Notes: a model not told the origin generated them from the sequence alone. A DNA stretch of 64,000 nt from Crocinitomix sp044361315 (GCA_044361315.1 JBIKJA010000002.1:1-64000), one strand, 5' to 3'; numbered from the stretch's first letter, positions 42,342-51,840 are shown. Numbers and translations: made by a program.

Positions 42342-43100
42342 ATGAAAAACACACTAAAATTAAACCTATCAATTTTGCTTTTGGGAGCAGCTTTTTCAAT
42401 TGTCTCCTGCAAAAAAAATGGAGAAGAAAACAATGCAGATTTAAAAATTTCCTTTCAAAATCAGGTGAATGGAACGAATATTCCACTGAACCAACCTTAT
42501 CGGAATGGGGCGAATGTGGATGTAAATTACGAGACCTTTCAATTCTATCTTTCAGATATCACCATCGTCAATTCAAAGGGTGATGCGCGTTTGGTGAGTG
42601 AAATTGAATTGTTTAAATTTGATGCAACTGGCAAAGCAAATTTAGATTTCAGAGTTCCTTTTGGTGATTATGAGTCGATTCAATTTGGGATTGGGGTGAA
42701 GAAATCGTTGAACGAAATGGATCCTTCCACTTTTTCGGATGCCGATCATCCTTTAAATATTACTCAAAACACCTACTGGGGCTGGGCAAGTATGTACCGT
42801 TTTATTATGATGGAAGGACGTTATGATGCCAATTTAGATGGAGTTTTTGAAGGAACGTTTGCTTATCATACTGGGCGTGAAGGCAGTTACCGTACGTTTA
42901 TCCTATCCCACGATTTTAAAATTGATAAAAAGGATCAAAATAACCTCAACTTTAACGTTGATTTATTTCAGTTACTCGAAAAATCTGGAAATAGTGTAAA
43001 TGTGGTTACAGAACCTTATTACCATGGAGGAACTGAAAATGAAGATATTTCAACTCGAATTAGTGATAATATGGTGGGAGCTATTAAAATCACCGACTAA
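42342..43100 (+). CDS. mbnP: MbnP family copper-binding lipoprotein
   Basis: A 252-residue lipoprotein (lipobox SIVSC, Cys23) of the MbnP family. Recognisable segments are LKISFQNQVNGTNIPLNQ, VNYETFQFYLSDITI, YESIQFGIGVKKSLNEMDPSTFSDADHPLN, the NTYWGWASMYRFIMMEG motif and YHTGREGSYR. Known MbnP proteins bind copper through a kynurenine made from a Trp by the diheme partner MbnH. The Trp-rich WGW is the candidate site. No mbnH gene is present in this window. Upstream barrel and Cys-rich genes suggest a copper-responsive group. Confidence 0.85.
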   Translation: MKNTLKLNLSILLLGAAFSIVSCKKNGEENNADLKISFQNQVNGTNIPLNQPYRNGANVDVNYETFQFYLSDITIVNSKGDARLVSEIELFKFDATGKANLDFRVPFGDYESIQFGIGVKKSLNEMDPSTFSDADHPLNITQNTYWGWASMYRFIMMEGRYDANLDGVFEGTFAYHTGREGSYRTFILSHDFKIDKKDQNNLNFNVDLFQLLEKSGNSVNVVTEPYYHGGTENEDISTRISDNMVGAIKITD

Positions 43101-43225
43101 ATTAGACCGTACTCAAGCATCGGTTGTCTGAAAATTCCTCGACCACTCCTTGGGTTTGTTTTTGGAATTTTTCGCTCGTTTTTAGTGATAGGATTTAAAG
43201 AATTGGGGCTTTTTAACCATAAATC

Positions 43226-43240
43226 AATGTAAATTACATT
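43226..43240. promoter_or_regulatory. 15-bp perfect palindrome, candidate operator
   Basis: AATGTAAATTACATT is an exact palindrome about a central A. It lies 22-36 bp upstream of a TACATTTG -7 box (43262-43269), i.e. over the -33 region of the promoter of the class V aminotransferase-fold gene. Confidence 0.5.
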
Positions 43241-43261
43241 TCACTTCTCTCATCATTTTAT

Positions 43262-43269
43262 TACATTTG
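43262..43269 (+). promoter_or_regulatory. Bacteroidota -7 promoter box
   Basis: TACATTTG matches TAnnTTTG and ends 41 bp before the start at 43311. Confidence 0.5.
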
Positions 43270-43310
43270 ATCTTGATTGATAAAGTAACGCATACACGGA
43301 TTGAAAATTT

Positions 43311-44702
43311 ATGCACATCACTGAAACTGAAAACACGGTCGAAAATATAGCAGCTAACCTGCCACATGATCCTTTTTTTAATGATTTAATTGAAAAACAA
43401 TACGGGAGGCTGGCTAAAAACGGGCAAGTTTACCTTGATTATACTGGTGGAAATTTATACGCTCAATCCCAAATTGACCAACATTTTGAATTGTTAAAAT
43501 CGAATGTGTTAGGAAATCCTCATTCAACCAACCCAACTTCTAAAATGAGTACGGAATTGGTAGAGGCAAGTCGTGCAAAAGTGTTGGACTATTTTAAAGC
43601 TTCGGATTATTTTTGTGTTTTTACGCAAAATGCCTCGGCTTCGCTTAAAATTATTGGGGAAACTTATCCTTTTTGCCAAGATAGCGCACTCTTATTATTG
43701 GCAGATAATCATAATTCTGTAAATGGAATCCGTGAATTTTCCTCGAAAAAAAATGGTTCGTTTGAGTATTGTCCGATTCAGTACGAAGATTTACGCATCA
43801 ATGAAACCGAATTGACAGGCTATTTGAATGGTGAAGAAAATTGTGCTAATAAACTATTCGCTTTTCCAGCACAATCAAATGTTTCAGGCGTTCAACATGA
43901 TTTAGGGTGGATTGAAAAAGCACATGCAAAGGGTTGGGATGTTTTGTTAGATGCCGCTGCTTTTGTACCAACATCGCAATTAGATTTATCGGTTGTAAAA
44001 CCTGATTTTGTTTCTATTTCTTTCTACAAAATTTTCGGTTATCCAACTGGAATTGGTTGTTTGCTGATTCGAAAAGATAAATTTCCAAAATTGTCAAAAC
44101 CTTGGTTTGCTGGTGGTACGGTGACGATGGTAGCCGTTAAAACACAAAATCATTTTTTGATTCCAAATCACGAAAGGTTTGAAGATGGCACCTTGAATTA
44201 TTTAGACTTACCAGCCATTAAAATTGGGTTGGAGTATATTGAATCAATTGGAATTCCAAAAATTAAAGAACGTGTAAAAGGATTGTCGATGTACTTGTGC
44301 GAATCGCTTAAAACGATCGTGCACGCTAACGGAAAACCAGTAATTCAACTATTTGGTCCCGAAGATCGAGAGGGTACAGGAGGAACAATCATTATGAATT
44401 TCTTTAATTCAAAAGGTGAATCCTACTTTTTTGAAGCGATTGAAGCGAAGGCGAATTTGCAAAAAATATCCATCCGCTCGGGTTGCTTTTGTAATCCTGG
44501 AATTGATGAAATCAATAGTTGTGTTACCACCGAAGAATTAGTAAAATATTTTTCTTCCAGAGATGCGGGAGGACACTACGACATGTTGGAATTCCTTAAT
44601 AAAATGCGGGGGGCAATTCGAGTTTCTGTAGGGATTGCTACAAGCAAAAAGGATGTGGATACCTTCATCTCATTTGTACGTGGGCTTTGCGAAGAAGGTT
44701 AG
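43311..44702 (+). CDS. MOCOS-like class V aminotransferase-fold protein
   Basis: A 463-residue PLP-dependent enzyme of the class V fold. YLDYTGGNLYAQSQI and NPHSTNPTS open the domain, the PLP lysine is in SISFYKIFGYPTGIG, and the C-terminal part carries RSGCFCNPG, the cysteine motif of molybdenum cofactor sulfurase N-terminal domains and related desulfurases. It might transfer sulfur or cleave Cys. No MOSC domain is attached. It has its own promoter with a palindromic element and is convergent with the arsenosugar-type operon. Confidence 0.85.
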   Translation: MHITETENTVENIAANLPHDPFFNDLIEKQYGRLAKNGQVYLDYTGGNLYAQSQIDQHFELLKSNVLGNPHSTNPTSKMSTELVEASRAKVLDYFKASDYFCVFTQNASASLKIIGETYPFCQDSALLLLADNHNSVNGIREFSSKKNGSFEYCPIQYEDLRINETELTGYLNGEENCANKLFAFPAQSNVSGVQHDLGWIEKAHAKGWDVLLDAAAFVPTSQLDLSVVKPDFVSISFYKIFGYPTGIGCLLIRKDKFPKLSKPWFAGGTVTMVAVKTQNHFLIPNHERFEDGTLNYLDLPAIKIGLEYIESIGIPKIKERVKGLSMYLCESLKTIVHANGKPVIQLFGPEDREGTGGTIIMNFFNSKGESYFFEAIEAKANLQKISIRSGCFCNPGIDEINSCVTTEELVKYFSSRDAGGHYDMLEFLNKMRGAIRVSVGIATSKKDVDTFISFVRGLCEEG

Positions 44703-44709
44703 TTGAGGG

Positions 44710-45333
44710 TTATTGTAGTTGGATGAATTCTTGGTAATTCGCAGCAATTGCGGACGCTTTTAAATCTTCGAGGGTGTCGATATCATTTAAGGTTTCTAAT
44801 TCGAACATCGAATGTTGATTTTCTAGAATTTCAGCTTTGGTCAATTGAAATAAATCTTCGGTGCTCCAAGGCTTATTTTCAAATACATAAAGCCCTTTAT
44901 CGAAAGACATTCCTACCAAATAATAACCACCATCCAAGGCTGGGCCAAAAACAAAATCCGTCGATTCTAGTGCGTGAAATGCATCGGAGATGTGCATTGG
45001 GGTAATTTCAGGTAAATCGGCACCAATTCCGACTATCGACGTAAAGCCATCGTTAAAACCTTGTTCAAAGGCATTTTTCATCCGTTGACCTAAATCGGCA
45101 CCTTGCTGAATGTATTTCTCTATTCCCGGCCAAAGATCTTCTAAACGATAATCCGAAAAATAAATGCGCAAATAAACGTTTTCCACAGCAGAACTCACCT
45201 CCTCTGTGATTTGTAATAAGTCGAGATAAACGCGCAAAGCACCTTCGTTTCCAATGGTTTGAGCTAGGCGTGTTTTGACTTTGCCCAATTCGCCATTTTT
45301 AGCAAAGACAATGAATAATTTTTTTTGAAGCAT
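44710..45333 (-). CDS. TIGR04282/DUF2064 family glycosyltransferase
   Basis: A 207-residue GT-A-like protein. The start FIVFAKNGELGKVKTRLAQTIGNEGAL, the GIGADLPEITPMHISDAF segment, and FGPALDGGYYLVGM are the family motifs. Family members with TIGR04283 partners are annotated in arsenosugar biosynthesis. The ATG at 45333 overlaps the rhodanese stop as TAATG, so the upstream extension of the frame is rejected. It is last in a four-gene minus-strand run after DUF547, arsS and a rhodanese. Confidence 0.88.
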   Translation of the reverse strand: MLQKKLFIVFAKNGELGKVKTRLAQTIGNEGALRVYLDLLQITEEVSSAVENVYLRIYFSDYRLEDLWPGIEKYIQQGADLGQRMKNAFEQGFNDGFTSIVGIGADLPEITPMHISDAFHALESTDFVFGPALDGGYYLVGMSFDKGLYVFENKPWSTEDLFQLTKAEILENQHSMFELETLNDIDTLEDLKASAIAANYQEFIQLQ

Positions 45334-45833
45334 TAATATTTTGGTTTTCCATTGGTAAGCCAAGCGCCCCATTTTTTGGAATAGACATGGACATATTCAG
45401 TTGGCTTATCTTTTAAATAAACAGGATATCCTTGGTTTTTCCATAAAATGATTCCTCCGTAAAGATTGTAAACATTGGTAAAACCAAGTTTAATCAGTTT
45501 TTCGCCGATGGTTTCACTTCTTGCGCCAATGGTACAATACACCACAATTTTGGTCGATTTGTCCACTGCATCAACTTCCGACTTTGAGAAGGTTAGGAAT
45601 CCAACATTGATGGCGCCTTTTAAGGATGAAACGGCAAATTCACCTTTTTCACGGGTATCCAAAAGCAAGATTTTTTCGTTGGCATTCATTTTTTTATTTA
45701 ATTGGTCGGGTTGGATAAATGGAACGGTACGTTTGTAATACTCATTCAACATTTCATCGTACGCATTCGGCTGACTTTGCCCAAACACGAGCTGACCAAT
45801 AAATAATAAACTATATAAAAGTGTGCGCTGCAT
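45333..45833 (-). CDS. Exported rhodanese-like protein
   Basis: A 166-residue protein with signal peptide MQRTLLYSLLFIGQLVFG and a single rhodanese domain. The domain starts LLLDTREKGEFAVSSLKGAINVGF and has the catalytic loop CTIGARS with Cys100. It should transfer sulfane sulfur or bind anions in the periplasm. The gene is placed 3 bp after arsS and overlaps the glycosyltransferase start, so it belongs to the arsenosugar-type operon. Confidence 0.9.
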   Translation of the reverse strand: MQRTLLYSLLFIGQLVFGQSQPNAYDEMLNEYYKRTVPFIQPDQLNKKMNANEKILLLDTREKGEFAVSSLKGAINVGFLTFSKSEVDAVDKSTKIVVYCTIGARSETIGEKLIKLGFTNVYNLYGGIILWKNQGYPVYLKDKPTEYVHVYSKKWGAWLTNGKPKY

Positions 45834-45836
45834 AAA

Positions 45837-46865
45837 TTATGTTAATGCTCCTTGACAACTTGATCCTTCGCCTGCGGTACAGCCAAAACAATGCTGATTA
45901 AACACCAATGTTCTGTTCGCCAATTCTTCGGCATCAAAATCCATTATATTTCTTGATTTTCGGACAGCTACTGGTAATTTTAAAATTTGATTAAAATCGC
46001 AATCGAATAAATTTCCATTCCAGTCTACGGACAAGGTATTGGTACACATAACCGCGTTGGTTGTGGAAGGATTAAAACTGTTTGCCAAAACTTCGATATA
46101 ACTATTTAATTTGCCTTTTCCTTCAAGAAATTCCATGTATCGGGAAATTGGCAAATTGGTAATGGTGTATAAATTGTGAAATTCAATGCCAAAACGATCG
46201 CCTAATTCGCGTTTATAATCTGCTTGCAATTTTGCTTGGTTAGGAGCTACAAAAGGTCCGCCTGGATTATAAACCAAATGTAAAGGTAATTCTGTTGTTT
46301 TACCGTAGCCTAACTCATTTAATATTTTAAGTGCTTGAATCGATCGGTTAAAGGTGCCATCGCCACGCTGTGCGTCCGTATTTTCTTCGGTGTAACATGG
46401 CAACGATGAAATAATGGTCACTTTATTTTCGGCCAAAAAAGCAGGATAAGTTTTAAATTTACCCTCCACTAAAATGGTTAAATTACTGCGGACAATCGTT
46501 TCAAGATCTCTTTTTGCCAACTCTTGAATCAACCATTGAAAATCGGGGTTCATTTCTGGCGCACCTCCTGTTAAATCAACCGTTTTAATGGTTGGATTTG
46601 AATCGATGACCTCCAAACATTTTTCCAAAATATGGCGTGGGGTAATTTCTTTTCTACGTGGCGACGAATCGACATGGCAATGGGAACACTCCATATTGCA
46701 CATATATCCCACATTAATTTGAAGTATTTCTAAACTTCGTGGTTTTAGTGGAAAGGCGCCCACCTCTTTCATTTTTTGGATGAAGGAAGTTCCTGTTGCT
46801 GCCGATTGATTTAAAAGTTCAATTTGTGCATTTGCACTTAATCTTTTTTGCAAAGTATTATTCAT
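45837..46865 (-). CDS. arsS: Arsenosugar biosynthesis radical SAM protein ArsS
   Basis: A 342-residue radical SAM enzyme. The cluster-binding motif is CNMECSHC (Cys56, Cys60, Cys63), followed by DSSPRRKEIT and DLTGGAPEMNP. The C-terminal extra cysteines (MCTNTLSVDWNGNLFDCDFN, HCFGCTAGEGSSC) form the auxiliary-cluster domain of the ArsS family. ArsS joins a 5'-deoxyadenosyl group to dimethylated arsenic. The start overlaps the end of the DUF547 gene by 8 bases. No arsM methyltransferase is visible nearby. Confidence 0.9.
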   Translation of the reverse strand: MNNTLQKRLSANAQIELLNQSAATGTSFIQKMKEVGAFPLKPRSLEILQINVGYMCNMECSHCHVDSSPRRKEITPRHILEKCLEVIDSNPTIKTVDLTGGAPEMNPDFQWLIQELAKRDLETIVRSNLTILVEGKFKTYPAFLAENKVTIISSLPCYTEENTDAQRGDGTFNRSIQALKILNELGYGKTTELPLHLVYNPGGPFVAPNQAKLQADYKRELGDRFGIEFHNLYTITNLPISRYMEFLEGKGKLNSYIEVLANSFNPSTTNAVMCTNTLSVDWNGNLFDCDFNQILKLPVAVRKSRNIMDFDAEELANRTLVFNQHCFGCTAGEGSSCQGALT

Positions 46866-47571
46866 TTAACGACCAATTATAAGGAAGGTACGCGACTTTT
46901 GCAGTCGCTTCAATTTGTATTGCTGAATATTTGTTCAGGTATTGAATTAAGGTTTGACCTTCTTTCACAAAATCGGCTGCATACCACTCAAAAATTTGAG
47001 AAACTTGAATTTTTTTAGCAGAAATAATGTTGTGCTTTACATCGTTGATGTAATTTTTTGTCAATTTGGTTAAAAGGGCGTCTGTATTATCTGCCGTAAA
47101 TGCTTCGTTTGCAAGAATTGGACATGAATAAGAGGCGCAATTGATTCCAAAATGGATTCTTGGATCGCCCATTTTTCTTAAAATTTCATTCTCTACTTGA
47201 CTTAAGGTATAGGATTTATCACCTAATTTAGCCAAGGCAACATTCCAAATATCTTTACCACTAAAAGAAGCATCTTTTACCGATTTAAGTGGGTATTTAG
47301 ACAAGACAAATTTTAATGTGTAGGCATTATAAGCGTTCATGTAATAAGCCTTTTTTTCAACTTTAGACCAATCTGCAGCAGGCGGATTACTTTTTAAGGA
47401 TATTAGGTATTTATCCAAGGTATCAGTTTTGATTTTTAAGCCTTTGTAATTTACTTTGCCTGCTATGCTGACATAATCTTTTAAAAGACGATCTAAAATG
47501 CTGTGATCTGGTTTGCCTGCAAATGAAGCACTGGTGATGGCGAGAAATGCAATTAAAATTAAATTTTTCAT
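46858..47571 (-). CDS. DUF547 domain-containing exported protein
   Basis: A 237-residue protein with signal peptide MKNLILIAFLAITSASFA. DUF547 features are YMNAYNAYTLKFVLSKYP and GDPRIHFGINCASYSCPIL, the latter with a His and two Cys that resemble a thiol-protease-like site. Family function is unresolved. It is the first gene of the arsS operon and overlaps arsS by eight bases, so it is likely part of the same pathway or its export. Confidence 0.9.
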   Translation of the reverse strand: MKNLILIAFLAITSASFAGKPDHSILDRLLKDYVSIAGKVNYKGLKIKTDTLDKYLISLKSNPPAADWSKVEKKAYYMNAYNAYTLKFVLSKYPLKSVKDASFSGKDIWNVALAKLGDKSYTLSQVENEILRKMGDPRIHFGINCASYSCPILANEAFTADNTDALLTKLTKNYINDVKHNIISAKKIQVSQIFEWYAADFVKEGQTLIQYLNKYSAIQIEATAKVAYLPYNWSLNE

Positions 47572-47771
47572 AATTTCTTAATTTATGCTATTTGGTCGTT
47601 TTGTTTGGTGACGCCTTACAACAATTTTTATTTTTTCCCCTTTTTTGGAAAGATAACAAAAATTAGTCCAATTCACAAAATCATGGAAAATGTTGTGAAT
47701 GAAATTAAAAATTAGGATGTGTTTGATTTATTAAATCAAAGATATTCGCGCTTAAAAAGGTAAAAAATCAG

Positions 47772-49037
47772 TTAATTCAAAACAACCCGCGAAATCCAAT
47801 TTTCACCTGATTGGGCAATACTTTTAATTATGTATGTCCCTCGTTCAAATTTAGATAAGTCAATTTGGGAAGTAATTTCTTCAAAAACGGCAATTTCTTT
47901 TCCCAATAAATCATAGACAACATTTTTTGTTATTTCAGTGGTTGATTGAATATTCACCAAACCAGTGGATGGATTTGGATAAACATGCACTCGGACAGGT
48001 TCTATAGACATTTCTTCTAGACCTACCCAACCGCCAAAAGTTTCTAAATTCATCACGTGAATGTGGTTGTAACCAGCAAACCAAATATTATCAAAATCAT
48101 CAATAATTATAAAATCAGAATTTGAAGAAAAAGTTAAAGGAGAATTTTCTGCATTAAAAATAGTCCAATCGATAAAATTTTCTGTATAAGCTAAAGCGGT
48201 CTCGCTAAAAAGTGCCCAAAACCGCCCTTCACTGTCAAAAACACCGTTTGTAGCATAATTACTAGGCATGTTCGAATTTTCCATATCATAAACTATCCAA
48301 TCGTGAGAACCTTCGTCAAAAATACAAACTCCCATTTTTGTACAAGCAACTATTGGGTTTGAATCTGATAAAACTATATTTGGGATCTGTTGCGTAGGAA
48401 GTGAAGAATTAAAATTATGCATTCGAGTCCACACACCATCTTCAACTAATGTTAATCCAGAACCCGCAACATCCTCCCAATGAGTAATCCACATACGATT
48501 CAAATGATCTTTTTCCACGGAGTATACGGTATTTACGGCTAAGTCACAATTTGACGTGCTAAACTCTTCCACAATTTCACCATTGTAAAAACTGAAGAAT
48601 CCTTCATCGAAAAAATATTTAGTTCCTATCCAAAGGGTATCGTTAGCGTCTTCATGTATTGCTTGTCCACTCAAAATGTCATTATCCACCACCTCCAAAT
48701 TGGCTGTTGGATCGAAAGAAACATATAAAATGCCTTCTAAGGCTTCTAAACAAATCAAGCCTGTGTCAGACGCATGAATGGCGCGAACATTAACAATGTC
48801 TATTCCATCTGATAAGTCCGAATAAATATATGTTTCATGCGTTCCATCTATTTTAAAATGCACCAATTTTTTGGCGGTGGACATCCATACAGAACCATCG
48901 GTTTTATCCAATTTTAGATCTTCAACAGGTTCTGTGTAACCTAGTTCTTCTTTGGTAAACGTACGCCACGATTGCGAGAAGCAATTTTTGCCAATAACCA
49001 CAAATAAGGCGAAAATAAGAAATTTAAATGTTGTCAT
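47772..49037 (-). CDS. Secreted propeller protein with T9SS type A sorting domain
   Basis: A 421-residue protein with signal peptide MTTFKFLIFALFVVIGKNCFS. Residues about 30-330 carry two-component-regulator-type propeller repeats (VWMSTAKKLVHFKIDG, DTLWIGTKYFFDEGFFSFYN, NRMWITHWED, GRFWALFSETALAYTENF). The C-terminal ~75 residues are the type A sorting domain, starting VHVYPNPSTGLVNI and ending ISRVVLN. Its start overlaps the subtilisin gene stop by four bases, so the two are cotranscribed and probably exported together through the type IX system. Confidence 0.9.
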   Translation of the reverse strand: MTTFKFLIFALFVVIGKNCFSQSWRTFTKEELGYTEPVEDLKLDKTDGSVWMSTAKKLVHFKIDGTHETYIYSDLSDGIDIVNVRAIHASDTGLICLEALEGILYVSFDPTANLEVVDNDILSGQAIHEDANDTLWIGTKYFFDEGFFSFYNGEIVEEFSTSNCDLAVNTVYSVEKDHLNRMWITHWEDVAGSGLTLVEDGVWTRMHNFNSSLPTQQIPNIVLSDSNPIVACTKMGVCIFDEGSHDWIVYDMENSNMPSNYATNGVFDSEGRFWALFSETALAYTENFIDWTIFNAENSPLTFSSNSDFIIIDDFDNIWFAGYNHIHVMNLETFGGWVGLEEMSIEPVRVHVYPNPSTGLVNIQSTTEITKNVVYDLLGKEIAVFEEITSQIDLSKFERGTYIIKSIAQSGENWISRVVLN

Positions 49038-51556
49038 AATTTAATTATTTTTGTTTGCAGGTTTGTTCCATCTGCAAGTAAAATAGCTATTCCATAAATT
49101 CCAGCTGCCAAGGTTTCTGTTTCGATAGTGCAGTTAGAATTTTCGATAAGGTAAGAAATTTCGCACGATTTTCCAGCAATATCGTATAAATTTATTTTTG
49201 AGATGTTTGAATTTGCCATAATATTCACCCTATTATCAAAAGGATTTGGATAGACATATAGTTGTTGAAATTCGTTTTCTTCAAACGAGGCTGCCTCATC
49301 CAAAATGGTAATAGTTGAATCGCATGGGAAATCGAACCCGATTGGAGAAAAACCTAAACCAGACGGATTATTTAAATAGATGCTATAATCAAAGCGCGCA
49401 TTTTCTAGGCCTGTGGGATACCAAATATCTACTGGTACAGCATCCGATTGATTCTCAATAAAATGATAAAAATAACCAGTTATAGCCACTGTGCTAGGCC
49501 CAGCTAAGTTTATTTGTGCATCTTTTTCAAGTCGAAATTTTTTTGGCCAATAAGTAGTGATCTCACCATCTTCAAACAATAAAAAGGGTTCAGTACCTGG
49601 CACCACAACAGAATCTTCCATAAATTCTGCAAAAGTGGAGGTTTTTTTTCGCACCCAATAGTTCAATAAGGTGGTGCCAGGTTCTGATAGGTATGCTGAA
49701 AAATCGTACATTGCTGTTACTTTATACCTTTCAATCCAATATTTCTTGTCTTCACGCATTAAGTCAGGGTCAGCAAAACCATGATCTGAATAAGGTCCAA
49801 AATCTAAAAGATTATTCCCATGAACCAAAATGGTATCTTCTAAAGTTACGATTGGTTCCATCATCGGAAAATCACTATTTGGATGAACTACCTGATAATA
49901 TGGGATTTTTAAAGCATTAAATAATTGTACAGCTTCTAATCTTCCCCATCCAGAGGTATCATCATAACCAATAGCATGCACATCAATCGCCGCTCTTTGT
50001 AACATGTGTTCCATGTCTTCATTCGCCAAATTGTAATTAGAATAACAAGGTTTATTGTAATAGCTTAACAACAAGGCTAAAACACCGCTCACATGAGGGG
50101 CAGCAGATGAAGTGCCAGAAAACGCACTAGTCAGGGCGGTTTGAACAATAAATGTATCAAGAGGCAAGGCAGTAGAACGTAAAGTATGTACTATTGTATT
50201 TGTACCAGGTGCTAAAAGATCAACATTACCACCAAGCTGCGAACTCCATCTTCCCTCAGTTGGGCTATTATTGTGTTCGCTCCAACGCAATCCATTTTCG
50301 GAATGAGCGCCCACACTAATTAGCATGTGATCAACCATTTTCTGAGGGAACATATAGGGATCGCCGTGAATATCATCGTAATCAAAAGCATCGTAATAAT
50401 TTCCCCGTGCAACTACGTTGGCTACGTTATTTTCATTTGAGAATAATAATGCTTCGACACAAAGATCGCAATCCTCAGTGCGTATAATCAATCCATCGCC
50501 CCAACTCACGTCGGTGGTGTCATTGTATTCAGTTCGATCATTTTCATCTTCGTTCTCTTGAGGAGCGCGAAGCACTGTATAAACTGTATAACTGTGGTTT
50601 GCAATGTGTAATCCAAAACCTAAATTGTACTGATAATCACTTCCAAATTCTCCCCACAATGGATTATCTCTCCAATCATAATAAGTACCTGGAGATCGCG
50701 CACCATCCACAATTGCTGCTGCCATACCTTCTACATAACTTACGGCTGGCATTAGCACACGCATGTCAATTAAGCTAATCCCACTGGTATCACTACCATT
50801 ACCACCAGCTATACCTGCAATGCCAATTTCATTATTTGTAGTCGCACCAATAATACCAGCCACTCTTGTTCCATGCCCATAGGTTCCATCATTCCCCCAT
50901 GTATGTCCGGTATTTATTTCGCCGTCATCATGATACAATGATTCGCTTGAATAACCTTGTCCCCAAACAACTTTAATATCTCCATTTGCCGTATCAATAC
51001 CTGAGTCATGCACTCCAACTTTAATATGAGGTTTACCAGTTTCAAATTCCCAAATAGGCTCAATATTAATATGCCCATTTGGATAAGAAGTTGAACTAAG
51101 TGATTGTTGCATTGGATAAAGCGAATCGTTTGGCACACTCAATGCTTTTAGTTCATAATTAGGGTGTGAGTAAATTACAAAGGGATGTAATTTTTCGAGT
51201 TTATCACACAAGGCTAGAATTCCTTCATTTTGATTGATATCAAAAGCAAAGACATTCCAAAAAACGGGGATCCGAACATCCTGTCCCAACCTGCTGACAC
51301 TAATTGTGTCGGTGGTTTTTAAAAAAGGAAAAACCTTACGTACTACTCGATTTTTTAGTAATTCATTTTCTTCTAAAAAATTTAACCCTTCTTGATTCAA
51401 GAATTCGGAAATTGATCCTGATCGGATTGTTGGATCATCAATTTTATTAAAATCGAGATATTTCCAATTAATTTTTACAATTACACTGTTTACATCTGCT
51501 CTACAATAAAGATTCGCTAGAAGTACGAACAGAAAAGGAATTAACATTTTAGCCAT
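49034..51556 (-). CDS. Subtilisin-like S8 serine peptidase, T9SS type A cargo
   Basis: An 840-residue secreted peptidase with signal peptide (MAKMLIPFLFVLLANLYC). The prodomain precedes the catalytic domain, where Asp is in VGVHDSGIDTANGD, His in GTYGHGTRVAGIIGA and Ser in FSGTSSAAPHVSGVLALL. A beta-rich domain follows, and the last ~80 residues (LYVYPNPFDNRVNIMANS ... KIIKL) form a type A sorting domain. All triad residues are intact. It overlaps the downstream propeller protein by four bases. Confidence 0.94.
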   Translation of the reverse strand: MAKMLIPFLFVLLANLYCRADVNSVIVKINWKYLDFNKIDDPTIRSGSISEFLNQEGLNFLEENELLKNRVVRKVFPFLKTTDTISVSRLGQDVRIPVFWNVFAFDINQNEGILALCDKLEKLHPFVIYSHPNYELKALSVPNDSLYPMQQSLSSTSYPNGHINIEPIWEFETGKPHIKVGVHDSGIDTANGDIKVVWGQGYSSESLYHDDGEINTGHTWGNDGTYGHGTRVAGIIGATTNNEIGIAGIAGGNGSDTSGISLIDMRVLMPAVSYVEGMAAAIVDGARSPGTYYDWRDNPLWGEFGSDYQYNLGFGLHIANHSYTVYTVLRAPQENEDENDRTEYNDTTDVSWGDGLIIRTEDCDLCVEALLFSNENNVANVVARGNYYDAFDYDDIHGDPYMFPQKMVDHMLISVGAHSENGLRWSEHNNSPTEGRWSSQLGGNVDLLAPGTNTIVHTLRSTALPLDTFIVQTALTSAFSGTSSAAPHVSGVLALLLSYYNKPCYSNYNLANEDMEHMLQRAAIDVHAIGYDDTSGWGRLEAVQLFNALKIPYYQVVHPNSDFPMMEPIVTLEDTILVHGNNLLDFGPYSDHGFADPDLMREDKKYWIERYKVTAMYDFSAYLSEPGTTLLNYWVRKKTSTFAEFMEDSVVVPGTEPFLLFEDGEITTYWPKKFRLEKDAQINLAGPSTVAITGYFYHFIENQSDAVPVDIWYPTGLENARFDYSIYLNNPSGLGFSPIGFDFPCDSTITILDEAASFEENEFQQLYVYPNPFDNRVNIMANSNISKINLYDIAGKSCEISYLIENSNCTIETETLAAGIYGIAILLADGTNLQTKIIKL

Positions 51557-51720
51557 AAGCTCAAACTAAAGGTTAATGTAGTGGTTTAGAATATTGAATA
51601 ATTATTTCATATTCATAATATTTTACTTGAAACAAATCTAATAATTTTTTCAATAAATAATTACTTTTAAACTTTTTTATTTATTAGTTCACTGAATTAA
51701 TTTCTAAAACAATAATCCGC

Positions 51721-51829
51721 ATTAACGATTGCAGCGGCAGCTCCCGACGATCCCGACGAATAGGTCGGGATGTCGGGACTACAGCGGAAAGCGTGGCGCC
51801 CCCAACTTGTTGTGGGGGAAATGCCCAAA
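51721..51829. repeat. Dispersed intergenic element (reverse copy)
   Basis: Contains TCCCGACGAATAGGTCGGGA (a 7-bp stem) and, read on the minus strand, TTTGGGCATTTCCCCC ... CTTTCCGCTG ... CCGCTGCAATCGTTAAT. The same skeleton is seen at 54979-55100 (TTTGGGCGTTCCCC ... GGCTATACGTTGCAA ... TTTCCACTGCTATCCCTAACGC). It fills most of the gap between the cyclo-ligase and subtilisin genes. Confidence 0.65.
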
Positions 51830-51840
51830 AAATTATCAAA

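Noticed and set aside
43311..44702. Cysteine desulfurase IscS/SufS
   Set aside because: The RSGCFCNPG motif and sequence outline match the MOCOS-like branch better, and no isc/suf genes are adjacent.
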